This document shows, piece by piece, positions 1 to 9,052 of a stretch of 64,000 bases of DNA (the stretch's first letter is position 1; every line of letters starts with the position of its first letter). The notes under the pieces were generated by a model. That model was not told where the DNA came from and made no database searches. It saw nothing but the letters and a program-made list of their open reading frames with translations. The stretch is from the NCBI GenBank assembly GCA_949292205.1, contig CASEYR010000003.1, positions 47,003 through 111,002 of the forward strand, in the 5' to 3' direction. The position numbers and the translations under genes were made by a program. Source of the DNA: an uncultured Alphaproteobacteria bacterium (GTDB lineage Bacteria > Pseudomonadota > Alphaproteobacteria > CAAHEQ01 > UBA3637).

Positions 1-103
1 CCGAATTTCCCGATGACTTCGCCCCTGCCATAAATTGGTCACACAATGTGTCCGAGTTCCCCCCTTTACGAGGACTTGCCGAAATGATAAGCACTTTTTT
101 CAT
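1..103 (-). CDS. Flavodoxin-like NADPH-dependent FMN reductase family protein, N-terminal part only
   Basis: Only the first 34 codons lie in the window; the gene runs off the left edge. The start ATG at 103 is preceded by a good ribosome site (GAAAGGA). The N-terminus MKKVLIISASPRKGGNSD has the beta-strand plus SxSPRxxGNS phosphate loop that binds FMN in the NADPH-dependent FMN reductase/flavodoxin-like family. Its ATG lies one base after the stop of the DXS-like gene, so the two are probably translated from one message. The substrate cannot be inferred from this fragment. Confidence 0.75.
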   Translation of the reverse strand, partial: MKKVLIISASPRKGGNSDTLCDQFMAGAKSSGNS

Positions 104-104
104 G

Positions 105-1874
105 TTAATATCCTTTCTTCAATACAGAGTTAATATCTAATACTATCTGCTCGGGGATCAAGTGATTTCTTTCAAATAATACAGATTCAGGCATACGGTC
201 CGTGAACTCTTTCCGTCCCCCAAAAGTCAAAACTTTCACATCCGAGCAACCGTAAAAACGAGCCACTTTCTCACCAAACCCACCATCTAACTGTCCGTCT
301 TCCAGTGTAACAACCAATTTATGATTTGATTTTAATTCGTTTAACAGTGTTTCGTCCAACCCCGTCATATAAATCGGATTGATTAATGTTGAATGAATAT
401 TAAAGTCATCAGCTAATTTCCGATGAACTGTCCGAGCTAATTCAAAAAAGTTGCCCAGACCTAAAATAGCTACGTCTTGACCTTTTTCAACAACCTTAAA
501 CCGATTAAGAACGCCGTAATCCGTTTCATCGGGTGTTCCACTTGATACAACCTCTCCCGACGGAACACGAATAACAACGGGATGTTCGGTCTGATTCATT
601 GACCAATTCAGCATCGCGATGTATTCTTCTTTTGTCGTAGGAGCCAGATATACGATGTTTGGTATGTTACTAATCATCGGAATATCGAATGAGCCTAAAT
701 GAGTCGCATCCGCGCCGGACAATCCACCCCAAAACACAAGGATTGTTGCCGGATTTTTATTCAATGCTAAATCTTGGGACAATTGGTCGTATGTCCGCTG
801 AATAAACGAACTGAGAACCATCATAACCGGCTTTCCACCGGCAGAGGCTATACCGGATGAAAAAGCAACCGCATGTTCTTCGGCAATTCCGACATCTGTA
901 TAATGAACTCCCGCTTTTTTCCGAAAATCTTTTGTGAGTCCCGTTGCCCCCGGTGTTGCCGGTGAAATAACCACAACACGTTTATCCTCCTGACATTTTT
1001 TCTCTAAAAATGTACGTGTAATAGTACTGTAATCCTCCGATTTTTCAGCTTGTTGATTAGATTGCGCCGATTCGACCTCTCCCGAAACAATCCAATGGAA
1101 CCGTTCTTTATCCGCTTCGGCAACACTTAACCCTTTTCCCTTGATTGTATGGATATGAACAACGGTTGGATGTTGCGTATCTTTAACCGATTGAAAAACT
1201 GAAATTAAATCCTCTAAATTATGACCATCGGCAATATAATGATAGTTAAAACCTATCGCCTTAAAGAAATTACACTCGGCCTCTCCGCTTGTTTCTCGTA
1301 ACAATCTTAAGTTACTATACAATCCACCATGATTTTCAGCAATAGACATCTCATTATCATTCACAACAATAATCATATTACTGCCTAAAACAGCTGCGTT
1401 ATTCAATCCTTCATAGGCTTCGCCTCCGCTTAAGGAACCGTCTCCGATAATTGCAACCACGTTTTCATGTCCGCCTTGCAAATCACGTGCTTTGGCTACA
1501 CCGCAAGCCAAACTGATTGAGGTCGCTGTGTGACCCACCTTGAACAAATCATAGGGACTTTCCTCGGGATTTGTATATCCGGAAACAGTGCCATATTTAT
1601 CGGGATCTGTAAACGCTTCACGCCGCCCCGTCAACATTTTATGTGGATAACACTGGTGCGAAACATCAAAAATAATTTTGTCCGACGGAGTATTAAACAC
1701 ATAGTGCAATGCAATTGTTACCTCAACCATCCCTAAATTCGGCCCCATGTGCCCTCCTGTTGTATCCACTTTACGAATGAGTGCTTTTCTCATTTCTTCA
1801 GCCAATACATTCAAGGATTCAATCGTTTGTTTCTTTAGGTCTTTGGGTGAATTTATTTTTTCTAATACAGTCAT
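105..1874 (-). CDS. 1-deoxy-D-xylulose-5-phosphate synthase-like protein (transketolase family)
   Basis: This 589-residue thiamine diphosphate enzyme resembles DXS, which condenses pyruvate and glyceraldehyde-3-phosphate at the start of the MEP isoprenoid pathway. Visible features are the N-terminal GGHMGPNLGMVE segment, the ThDP/Mg motif GDGSLSGG...NDN, a GIAEEHAV motif carrying the catalytic Glu, and a C-terminal transketolase domain. It is shorter than usual DXS (about 620-640). It also departs from family consensus in places: DVSHQ for DVGHQ, FHW where DXS has YHG, and GADATH for GADGPTH. It could be the housekeeping DXS of this lineage or a diverged paralogue. Start ATG at 1874 has a GAGGAG site. 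It is followed by a flavodoxin-like gene. Confidence 0.8.
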   Translation of the reverse strand: MTVLEKINSPKDLKKQTIESLNVLAEEMRKALIRKVDTTGGHMGPNLGMVEVTIALHYVFNTPSDKIIFDVSHQCYPHKMLTGRREAFTDPDKYGTVSGYTNPEESPYDLFKVGHTATSISLACGVAKARDLQGGHENVVAIIGDGSLSGGEAYEGLNNAAVLGSNMIIVVNDNEMSIAENHGGLYSNLRLLRETSGEAECNFFKAIGFNYHYIADGHNLEDLISVFQSVKDTQHPTVVHIHTIKGKGLSVAEADKERFHWIVSGEVESAQSNQQAEKSEDYSTITRTFLEKKCQEDKRVVVISPATPGATGLTKDFRKKAGVHYTDVGIAEEHAVAFSSGIASAGGKPVMMVLSSFIQRTYDQLSQDLALNKNPATILVFWGGLSGADATHLGSFDIPMISNIPNIVYLAPTTKEEYIAMLNWSMNQTEHPVVIRVPSGEVVSSGTPDETDYGVLNRFKVVEKGQDVAILGLGNFFELARTVHRKLADDFNIHSTLINPIYMTGLDETLLNELKSNHKLVVTLEDGQLDGGFGEKVARFYGCSDVKVLTFGGRKEFTDRMPESVLFERNHLIPEQIVLDINSVLKKGY

Positions 1875-2096
1875 TTTTTTCTCCTCAATTATATCATTTT
1901 TCCGATTCTGTTTTTACATTAGCATTTAGAGTTAACTTTAAGTCAAGAGCTTTTTTAAAAAAAAATGATTTACCCATCAAACCGGTTAAAAATCAGCTGT
2001 CTTTTTTAATTGACTTTAGCCTCTTTTTATGGAATCCTCTTTTTAGATACAGTAATCAGAATCTTTCAATGACTCAAAAAAAGAAAACAACGTGAA

Positions 2097-2624
2097 ATGA
2101 AAATCTTGATTATCGGTTTGCTAGGGAGTGGAAAATCCTCTCTCGCTTATTACATCAACAAGAAGTACAAGCTACCTCGCTTAAATTTAGATGAAATTTT
2201 TAGAACGGCTGGTGGTGGATACGCCGAATCACAACAATACCAAAAAGACCTTGATACTTTTTTAAAGGAACACTGTGATTGGGTCATAGAGGGTTGTCAA
2301 CAAGAATTGTATCAACACATTCAGCCGGATCTTATCGTTTTTACAGACATATCCGGCATTCGTGCCGCATGGCGATTTACTTGTCGTTTTTTTCAGGCAC
2401 GTCGTTTAATCGGTCTGGAAATAGAAAAAGATGCTCCGGTTCAAGCCTATCATTACCGACACCCGACTCCGGCAAAAATATGGGACTGGTACCGTTGTAA
2501 TCAATCAATTAAACGTCAAATAGATGATTGGTTAAAAACGGTTTCTGTTCCCGTCATGACCATTTCCTCTTTTCGGGAATATCCTAAAATTGATCAAGTA
2601 TTGAATTCAGAATGTTTTAGATGA
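2097..2624 (+). CDS. P-loop NTPase of the adenylate kinase-like / topology-modulation (FlaR) type
   Basis: A 175-residue single-domain P-loop protein. The Walker A motif GLLGSGKSS lies at about residues 7-15, directly after the first beta strand, as in small nucleotide and shikimate kinases. A YKLPRLNLDEIF segment follows, typical of the FlaR-like/topology-modulation family. No clear substrate-specific lid can be named. The upstream ribosome site is poor, but the start is fixed by the MKILIIG strand. It is transcribed away from the DXS-like gene and toward leuS. Exact substrate unknown. Confidence 0.65.
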   Translation: MKILIIGLLGSGKSSLAYYINKKYKLPRLNLDEIFRTAGGGYAESQQYQKDLDTFLKEHCDWVIEGCQQELYQHIQPDLIVFTDISGIRAAWRFTCRFFQARRLIGLEIEKDAPVQAYHYRHPTPAKIWDWYRCNQSIKRQIDDWLKTVSVPVMTISSFREYPKIDQVLNSECFR

Positions 2625-2679
2625 TTCTTAAAACAAGCGAGTCAATCCCAAAATAGCCCATTATTATCTAAAATAATGT

Positions 2680-2708
2680 TTGACTTTCAAACCGATTTTT
2701 TATATGCT
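2680..2708 (+). promoter_or_regulatory. Candidate sigma-70 promoter for leuS
   Basis: TTGACT at 2680-2685 and TATGCT at 2703-2708 are separated by 17 bp, about 30 bp upstream of the leuS start. Confidence 0.5.
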
Positions 2709-2737
2709 TTTTACATTGTATTGCATAGGAGTCATAA

Positions 2738-5242
2738 ATGGCAGAATATAATCATATTGAGGTTGAAAATAAGTGGAAAAATTATTGGGATAAAAACAAA
2801 ACATTTAAGGCTGAAATTAACAGAAACAAGCCAAAATACTATGTGTTGGATATGTTCCCCTACCCATCAGGGGCAGGCCTTCACGTTGGACATGCCGAAA
2901 ACTATACCATTTCAGATATTGTGGCTCGGTATAAACGGATGAATGGTTTTAATGTGTTGCACCCTATGGGCTGGGACGCTTTTGGATTACCTGCAGAACG
3001 ATATGCCGAAAAAACAGGTATGCATCCTGCCGATGTTGCTAAACAAAATGCCGATGTATTTCGGGCTCAATTAAAGTCTATCGGATTATCCTATGACTGG
3101 GATCGTGAAATTAACACGACAGATCCATCTTATTATAAATGGACTCAATATATTTTTAAAGTCTTGTTTGATCGGGGTTTAGCCTATGAAGTCATAACTC
3201 CCGTCAACTGGTGTCCTAAATTAGGAACCGTTCTGGCAAATGAAGAGGTCAAGGATGGTAAATACGTTGAAACAGGTGACGAAGTTGTTCGTAAGCCATT
3301 GCGTCAATGGATGTTAAAAATTACAGCCTATGCAGAACGCTTATTACAGGATTTAGACAAAGTTAATTGGCCGGAAAGCATTAAAACCATGCAACGGGAA
3401 TGGATCGGAAAATCAACCGGTGCAGATATCACTTTCAAAGTAGCCGGCCAAAAAGCTGAATTTACGGTCTATACAACTCGTCCGGATACTTTGTTCGGAG
3501 CAACTTATTGTGTTTTAGCCCCTGAACATGCTCTGGTTAAAGAAATAACGACACCGGAACAACGCGCGGTTGTAGATGCTTATGTGGAAGCTGCCTCTAA
3601 AAAATCGGCTCAAGATCGTTTGGCTGACGCAAAAGAAAAAACCGGTGCTTTTACGGGAGCTTATGCCATCAACCCGTTAAATGGAAAAGAAATTCCGATT
3701 TATATTGCAGACTATGTATTAGGTGATTACGGATATGGTGCCATTATGGCTGTTCCGGCACATGACCAACGCGACTATGACTTTGCCAAGAAATTCGGTA
3801 TTCCGATGATTCAAGTCATTGAAGGTGGCGATATTTCAAAAGAAGCTTGGGAAGGTGATGGCGCTTTAATTAACTCGGACTTCTTAAACGGCTTACACGT
3901 TGCCGAATCAAAGAAAAAAATGATTGAATATGCCGAAGCTAACGGCTTTGGAAAAGGAACTGTCAACTATAGGCTACGGGACTGGTTGTTTGCAAGACAG
4001 CGGTACTGGGGAGAACCGTTCCCGATTATTCATTGCGAAGACGGAACAATTAAATCCTTACCGTTTAAAGATTTACCCGTTTTATTACCACCTATGGCAG
4101 AATTCAAGCCAACGGCTGACGGAGAGCCACCTTTGGCTCGGTGTACGGACTGGGTCAATACAACGGATCCGGAAACCGGAAAGCCGGCTAAACGGGAAAC
4201 GAATACCATGCCTCAATGGGCTGGAAGTTCTTGGTATTTCCTGCGGTTTTGCGACCCACACAACGACAAAGAATTTGTCAGCAAAGAGGCTGATGAATAC
4301 TGGATGCCCGTAGACTTGTATGTCGGTGGGGTTGAGCATGCTGTGTTACACTTGCTGTATGCTCGTTTCTGGCAAAAGGTCTTGTTTGATGCCGGACTGG
4401 TATCAACGGATGAACCGTTCCAACGTCTGGTTAATCAGGGAATGATTTTGGCTTATTCCTATCGGGACGATAACGGAAAGTACTATTATCCGAAACAAGT
4501 AGAACGCCGTGGTAATGATTGGTTTGTTAAAGAAACCGGTGTTAAAGTGAATACTCAGGTTGAAAAAATGAGTAAGTCTCGCTACAACGTTGTTAATCCG
4601 GATGATGTTGCCAAAGAATTCGGGGCTGACTCCATGCGCTTGTATTTAATGTTTATGGGACCGATTGATGCCGAAAAGCCCTGGACATCTGACGGTATCA
4701 ACGGTGTCAACCGCTTTATTAAACGTGTTTGGAATATCTTTGAGACTCCGAACAAAATTCAAGAAGAAGGGGATCCAGAATTAACTAAATTGATGCATAA
4801 AACCATCAAAGGCGTAACGGAAGATATGGAACGCATGACGTTCAATACCGGTATTGCCAAAATGATGGAGATGGTTAATGCGATTTACAAATCCGACAAA
4901 CCTATCGCCAAAGCTGATATGGAGAGTTTTGTTAAATTGCTGTCTCCTTTAACTCCGTTTATAGCGGAAGAATTATGGGAAAAAATGGGACATACGGAAA
5001 GCATCGCCTATGCCAAATGGCCAACCCATGATGAAACTTTATTGGTCAAGAATGATATGGATGTCGTCATTCAAATTCTGGGCAAAAAACGGGCAACATT
5101 AACCGTTCCCGTAGATATAACTCAAGATGATTTATTAGCTCTGGCAAAGCAAGAACCTCGTGTTCAGGAATTCACTGCCGGAAAAGAAATTGTCAAAGTC
5201 ATTTATGTCCCGGGACGATTGATGAATATCGTTGTCAAATAA
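2738..5242 (+). CDS. leuS: Leucyl-tRNA synthetase
   Basis: This 834-residue class I aminoacyl-tRNA synthetase charges tRNA-Leu. The HIGH-type motif is HVGH at residues 49-52 and the KMSKS loop is at residues 610-614. The CP1 editing domain lies between them ([12 protein letters not shown]). The C-terminal anticodon-binding domain ends in a short alpha/beta extension. Length is close to the bacterial norm of about 860. Start ATG has an AGGAG site. It ends in an intrinsic terminator, so it is probably monocistronic. Confidence 0.97.
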   Translation: MAEYNHIEVENKWKNYWDKNKTFKAEINRNKPKYYVLDMFPYPSGAGLHVGHAENYTISDIVARYKRMNGFNVLHPMGWDAFGLPAERYAEKTGMHPADVAKQNADVFRAQLKSIGLSYDWDREINTTDPSYYKWTQYIFKVLFDRGLAYEVITPVNWCPKLGTVLANEEVKDGKYVETGDEVVRKPLRQWMLKITAYAERLLQDLDKVNWPESIKTMQREWIGKSTGADITFKVAGQKAEFTVYTTRPDTLFGATYCVLAPEHALVKEITTPEQRAVVDAYVEAASKKSAQDRLADAKEKTGAFTGAYAINPLNGKEIPIYIADYVLGDYGYGAIMAVPAHDQRDYDFAKKFGIPMIQVIEGGDISKEAWEGDGALINSDFLNGLHVAESKKKMIEYAEANGFGKGTVNYRLRDWLFARQRYWGEPFPIIHCEDGTIKSLPFKDLPVLLPPMAEFKPTADGEPPLARCTDWVNTTDPETGKPAKRETNTMPQWAGSSWYFLRFCDPHNDKEFVSKEADEYWMPVDLYVGGVEHAVLHLLYARFWQKVLFDAGLVSTDEPFQRLVNQGMILAYSYRDDNGKYYYPKQVERRGNDWFVKETGVKVNTQVEKMSKSRYNVVNPDDVAKEFGADSMRLYLMFMGPIDAEKPWTSDGINGVNRFIKRVWNIFETPNKIQEEGDPELTKLMHKTIKGVTEDMERMTFNTGIAKMMEMVNAIYKSDKPIAKADMESFVKLLSPLTPFIAEELWEKMGHTESIAYAKWPTHDETLLVKNDMDVVIQILGKKRATLTVPVDITQDDLLALAKQEPRVQEFTAGKEIVKVIYVPGRLMNIVVK

Positions 5243-5249
5243 AAAATTC

Positions 5250-5280
5250 AAGCGGAGGCCAATACCTCCGCTTGTTTAAT
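5250..5280 (+). terminator. Intrinsic terminator after leuS
   Basis: A perfect 9-bp stem (AAGCGGAGG / CCTCCGCTT) with a 6-nt loop begins seven bases after the stop codon. Confidence 0.75.
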
Positions 5281-5390
5281 TGTATGTTTTTGGATTAGCT
5301 TTTATCATAAAAAAACATTCCGCTTGCACTTTTAGAAAAAACAAGATAGTCTTGGCGTTAGGTATTATCTTTAAAGCGAAAGGAATGATT

Positions 5391-7001
5391 ATGAAAGTTA
5401 TCATTATTGGTGGTGGGGCGGCAGGTGCCAGCTGTGCGGCTAGACTCAGAAGACTGAATGAAAAAGCAAGCATCACGATTTTAGAACAAACGGATGAAGT
5501 ATCGATTGCTAATTGCGGTCTTCCTTATTATATTTCGGATATCATTCCAAACAGAGATAATATACAAGTCAGTGATGTAGCGACCTTTAAAACTTGGTTT
5601 AATGTTGATATTCAACTGAATACTCAGGTTAAAGAGATTCGGCGCGAGACAAAAGAAGTTATAACCGTTGACGACAAAGCCTATCCCTACGATAAATTGG
5701 TGTTGGCTGTTGGGGCTTCCCCTTTCCTACCCGACACAAAAGGGTTTGACAATGACTTTGTGTTTACAGTACGTCATCTGTCCGATGCCGATAAAATCAA
5801 ATCATACATTCAAACGCATACTGTTCAAAACGCCATTGTTATCGGCGGAGGTTTTATCGGTCTGGAAATGGCCGAAAATTTAAAACACATGGGCATATCC
5901 GTTTCCGTAATCGAAGCAGGAAATCAAATTTTAAATCCGTTTGATACGGATATAGCTGATGTTGCCCATCATCGTCTTATACAAAACGGGATTTCCGTTT
6001 ACCTGAACACAACTGTTCAAGAAGCAACCGATAAACACGTCCTGTTATCTTCAGGAGAAAAAATACCGGCAGATATGATTATTGTTGCCATCGGTGTTCG
6101 ACCTGAAACAGAAATTGCAATCCAAGCCGGATTAAAGACCGGCTTACGCGGAGCTATACAGGTCAATGAGTCCATGCAAACTTCTGATCCGGATATCTAC
6201 GCCGCCGGAGACAGTGTGGAAGTCAAAAGCCTTATCGGCGGATATCCGACCTTAATTCCTCTGGCCGGCCCCGCAAACAGGCAAGGAAGAATTATAGCAG
6301 ACAATATCTGCGGTATCTCTTCAACCTATCAATCCACTCAAGGAAGTTCTATCATTCAACTGTTTGATACTTCCTTTGCTATGACCGGAGCAACCGAAAA
6401 AAGTTTGCAATCGCAAAAAATATCCTATCAAAAAATTCATGTATGGGCTAACTCTCACGCCGGATATTATCCCAATGCTTATCCGATGTTAATCAAGCTA
6501 CTATTTGATGATTCCGGTAATGTGCTGGGGGCTCAAGCCTACGGACACGACGGTATTGATAAAACCATAGATGTTTTGGCAACTCTGATTCGCCAAAAAG
6601 CAACTATAACAGACTTGGTAGAGTCCGAGTTATGTTATGCACCACCATTCAGCTCGGCCAAAAGTCCCGTCAACATTGTCGGAATGGCTGCCGAAAATGT
6701 TCTACGCGGATTATTCAAGCCTTGTTTTGAGTTGGATAAGGATGCTTTGCTGGTCGATGTTCGTCCTGCAGTAATGTTTGCTCAAGGTTCATTACCGAAT
6801 GCCATTAACATTCCGATAACTGAAATTCGAAACCGCTTGAACGATATTCCAAAAGACAGAAAAGTTATCGTTTATTGCGCCAAAGGATATACGGGATATG
6901 TTGCCGCCAGTTTATTAAGACAAGAAGGCTTTTCCAATATCGTTAATTTATCCGGCGGATTACTGTTCTTTAAGGATAAAAACGGATTCAAACCTTCTTG
7001 A
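5391..7001 (+). CDS. CoA-disulfide reductase / NADH oxidase-type flavoprotein with C-terminal rhodanese domain
   Basis: A 536-residue pyridine nucleotide-disulfide oxidoreductase. The FAD site is VIIIGGGAAGASCAARL at the N-terminus. The single redox cysteine sits in ANCGLPYYISD, as in CoA-disulfide reductases and Nox/Npr enzymes. A second nucleotide fold starts at AIVIGGGFIGLEMAE. The last 90 or so residues form a rhodanese domain with active-site loop YCAKGYTGY. This fusion (CoADR-RHD) is known to reduce CoA disulfides, persulfides or polysulfide. Start at 5391 is preferred over in-frame upstream codons because AAAGGA lies six bases before it. It is followed by the methionine sulfoxide reductase fusion, which gives a thiol/redox context. 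Confidence 0.88.
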   Translation: MKVIIIGGGAAGASCAARLRRLNEKASITILEQTDEVSIANCGLPYYISDIIPNRDNIQVSDVATFKTWFNVDIQLNTQVKEIRRETKEVITVDDKAYPYDKLVLAVGASPFLPDTKGFDNDFVFTVRHLSDADKIKSYIQTHTVQNAIVIGGGFIGLEMAENLKHMGISVSVIEAGNQILNPFDTDIADVAHHRLIQNGISVYLNTTVQEATDKHVLLSSGEKIPADMIIVAIGVRPETEIAIQAGLKTGLRGAIQVNESMQTSDPDIYAAGDSVEVKSLIGGYPTLIPLAGPANRQGRIIADNICGISSTYQSTQGSSIIQLFDTSFAMTGATEKSLQSQKISYQKIHVWANSHAGYYPNAYPMLIKLLFDDSGNVLGAQAYGHDGIDKTIDVLATLIRQKATITDLVESELCYAPPFSSAKSPVNIVGMAAENVLRGLFKPCFELDKDALLVDVRPAVMFAQGSLPNAINIPITEIRNRLNDIPKDRKVIVYCAKGYTGYVAASLLRQEGFSNIVNLSGGLLFFKDKNGFKPS

Positions 7002-7047
7002 ATCAAGAAATAAGAATCCTATATAACTCCAAAATCAGGAGGATATT

Positions 7048-7896
7048 ATGGAATGCGAAATTATTTTAGCGGGTGGTTGTTTTTGGGGCATTCAGGCTGT
7101 TTTCAACCGTATTGCGGGCATTATCAAAACAGAAGTTGGCTATATTGGCGGAACAACTGAAAATCCAACATATGAGGAGGTCTGTCGAGATTCGACCAAT
7201 CATGCCGAAGCTGTTCGAATTATTTATGATACCGATAAAATATCACTGGACGAGATATTGGATATTTTCTTTATGATTCATGATCCAACAACTCCGAATC
7301 GTCAAGGACCGGATACTGGCAGTCAATATCGCTCTGCTATTTTTTATATTCGGCAAGCTGATAAAAAAATCATTGAACAAAAAATAAAAGCGTATACGCC
7401 CTACTTTGACAATCCTATCATAACCGAAGTCATTCATAATAAACCCTTCTACCCCGCTGAAGCATATCATCAAAACTACTTTGAAAAAGCGGGTAAAGAA
7501 GTTTGCTCTAATACTGAAAAGGCAATAAATGCTTTTCTGCAAAAAAAACTAACACCCGAACAATTCCAAATTATGCGACAAAAGGGAACTGAGCCACCTT
7601 TTTCGGGCGAGTATGTTCATTTCGATAAAAACGGCATCTACAAATGTGCCGCTTGCGGACAAGTGTTATTTGACTCATCGGCAAAATTTCAAACAACTTG
7701 TGGTTGGCCAGGCTTTGACAAAGCAAATCCGGAAGCCGTCATTCTAAAGCGGGACTTAAGTCATTTTATGGTCAGAACAGAGGTTTTATGCAGCCGTTGC
7801 AAATCACACTTGGGACACCTTTTCAAGGATGGCCCTACTCAAACAGGACTACGCTATTGCATTAACTCGGCCGTTCTGAACTTTGAAAAAAAGTAA
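7048..7896 (+). CDS. msrAB: Bifunctional methionine sulfoxide reductase MsrA-MsrB
   Basis: A 282-residue fusion that reduces both S- and R-methionine sulfoxides in proteins. The MsrA domain comes first, with GGCFWG and nucleophile Cys11. The MsrB domain follows, with two zinc CxxC pairs (CAAC and CSRC), the GWPGFDKA motif and the catalytic Cys271 in RYCINS. Start ATG has an AGGAGG site. The order MsrA then MsrB is the common fusion order. There is no signal peptide, so it is likely cytoplasmic. It lies 46 bp after the CoA-disulfide reductase. Confidence 0.95.
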   Translation: MECEIILAGGCFWGIQAVFNRIAGIIKTEVGYIGGTTENPTYEEVCRDSTNHAEAVRIIYDTDKISLDEILDIFFMIHDPTTPNRQGPDTGSQYRSAIFYIRQADKKIIEQKIKAYTPYFDNPIITEVIHNKPFYPAEAYHQNYFEKAGKEVCSNTEKAINAFLQKKLTPEQFQIMRQKGTEPPFSGEYVHFDKNGIYKCAACGQVLFDSSAKFQTTCGWPGFDKANPEAVILKRDLSHFMVRTEVLCSRCKSHLGHLFKDGPTQTGLRYCINSAVLNFEKK

Positions 7897-7902
7897 CAGA
7901 GT

Positions 7903-8004
7903 CTATTTTAAATCCACTAAAATCAATGGAACAAGCATCTCGGCTTTCGTTAAACCGGCATGGGCACTTTTTAAATCCGGTATAACCTCTCTTGGTTGAT
8001 AATA
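7903..8004 (-). pseudogene. C-terminal remnant resembling an alkaline-phosphatase-superfamily protein
   Basis: On the minus strand, an open stretch from 8004 to a TAG at 7905-7903 reads QPREVIPDLKSAHAGL followed by TKAEMLVPLILVDLK. The 'AEMLVPLI' ending resembles the C-terminus of phosphodiesterase/phosphatase or PglZ-type proteins. No start codon or N-terminal part is present; a stop lies just upstream. I read it as the decayed tail of a lost gene. Assignment is by eye from a short motif. Confidence 0.4.
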
Positions 8005-8010
8005 CTATTT

Positions 8011-8121
8011 TTATTCCTTTAGCAACTTGCTTATATAGTATTCATCATACCAACAACCATCAATAAAAGCCGTTTTTTTGATTATTCCTTCAATGACAAA
8101 ATCACACTTCAAATACAGAAG
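8011..8121 (-). pseudogene. C-terminal remnant of a RimJ/RimL-type GNAT acetyltransferase
   Basis: The minus strand from 8121 to the TAA at 8013-8011 encodes 36 residues, including GIIKKTAFIDGCWYDEY. This matches the end of RimL-like acetyltransferases, which commonly read 'EG.LR...F..G.Y.D...Y..L..E'. A TGA lies immediately upstream at 8124-8122 and the catalytic domain is missing. It abuts the other remnant at 7903-8004. The two are best explained as deletion products. Confidence 0.55.
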
Positions 8122-8186
8122 TCAATATTAAAAGCTTGACTTCTTGTTTTTTATAACTAAATCTCTTGTACACCAAAGGAAACAAC

Positions 8187-8621
8187 ATGAAAACATACTA
8201 TATCGTCAGTGGTGGCTTTGATCCCATTCATGAAGGGCACATTGCCATGATTAAAGCCAGTGCCGCAGCCAGCGATGGCGTTATTTTACTATTAAACTCG
8301 GATGATTGGCTTATTCGTAAAAAAGGGAAAAATTTTATGAACTTCAATACACGCAAAACGATTTGCGACAACATTAAGGGGGTTATTGAAGTCATTGGCT
8401 TTGATGATTCAGATAATTCGGCATCAGACGGTATCCGTAAAGTTCGATCAAAATATCCAAATGATCACTTAGTTTTCGCTAATGGTGGAGACAGAGGCTC
8501 CGGCAACATTCGGGAAGATGCTGTCTGCAAAGAATGCACTGTCGATTTAGTCTTTGGCATCGGTGGCGATAATAAAGCAAACTCATCATCGTGGATTTTA
8601 AATCATTGGACACAACAATAA
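8187..8621 (+). CDS. Cytidylyltransferase-like nucleotidyltransferase
   Basis: A 144-residue Rossmann-fold nucleotidyltransferase. It has the N-terminal GGFDPIHEGHI motif (the HxGH signature), a central LLLNSDDW strand, and no extra domains. The family transfers AMP or CMP to small phosphorylated substrates; heptose-, glycerol- and phosphopantetheine-type enzymes share this fold. The usual C-terminal 'SST' type motif appears only loosely (NSSSWIL), so substrate is not assigned. Start at 8187 has AAAGGA six bases upstream and is preferred to an upstream TTG. Confidence 0.75.
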   Translation: MKTYYIVSGGFDPIHEGHIAMIKASAAASDGVILLLNSDDWLIRKKGKNFMNFNTRKTICDNIKGVIEVIGFDDSDNSASDGIRKVRSKYPNDHLVFANGGDRGSGNIREDAVCKECTVDLVFGIGGDNKANSSSWILNHWTQQ

Positions 8622-8640
8622 CTCTCCTCGACGAAGGGCG

Positions 8641-9009
8641 TTAAAAAATTAACGGGGATAAGATAATCATCCAGACTATCCCCGTTGTCACAAAAGACAA
8701 AAAGACAAGTAAGCTACCTATATCCTTGGCTTTTTTTGATAACTTGTGATAATCCGGTGAAACACGATCCACCACCGTTTCTATCGCTGTATTAACAAGC
8801 TCCATCAACAGAATCAAAGCCAGTGTTAAGCTCATCACTGCTTTTTCTATCCCTGAAATCGGCAAAAAAATCAAAAAGCTTCCGGCAACCAGACAAAACA
8901 GTAAATCCTGACGAAAGGCCACCTCGCTTTTGAAAGCTGCACAAAACCCCTGATACGAATAGATACACGCTTTAATAATACGTCTAATTCCCGAAACAGA
9001 TGACTTCAT
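8641..9009 (-). CDS. dgkA: Diacylglycerol kinase (prokaryotic, integral membrane)
   Basis: A 122-residue inner-membrane enzyme that phosphorylates diacylglycerol to recycle it into phosphatidate. It has three predicted membrane helices and the diagnostic ELVNTAIETVVDR active-site helix. Length equals the E. coli protein. Start at 9009 (MKSSVSGIRR) is chosen over an upstream codon at 9072 because a GGAG site precedes it and it matches family length. It lies 43 bp downstream of the unknown gene ending at 9053, probably in the same transcript. Confidence 0.92.
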   Translation of the reverse strand: MKSSVSGIRRIIKACIYSYQGFCAAFKSEVAFRQDLLFCLVAGSFLIFLPISGIEKAVMSLTLALILLMELVNTAIETVVDRVSPDYHKLSKKAKDIGSLLVFLSFVTTGIVWMIILSPLIF

Positions 9010-9052
9010 ATCATTTCTCCACTCAACCACAAAAGAGACTTGCAAAAAAATA

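Noticed and set aside
4085..4339. ORF antisense to leuS
   Set aside because: Antisense shadow of a strongly conserved gene, without its own signals. The same applies to other antisense ORFs in lon, secD and prfC.
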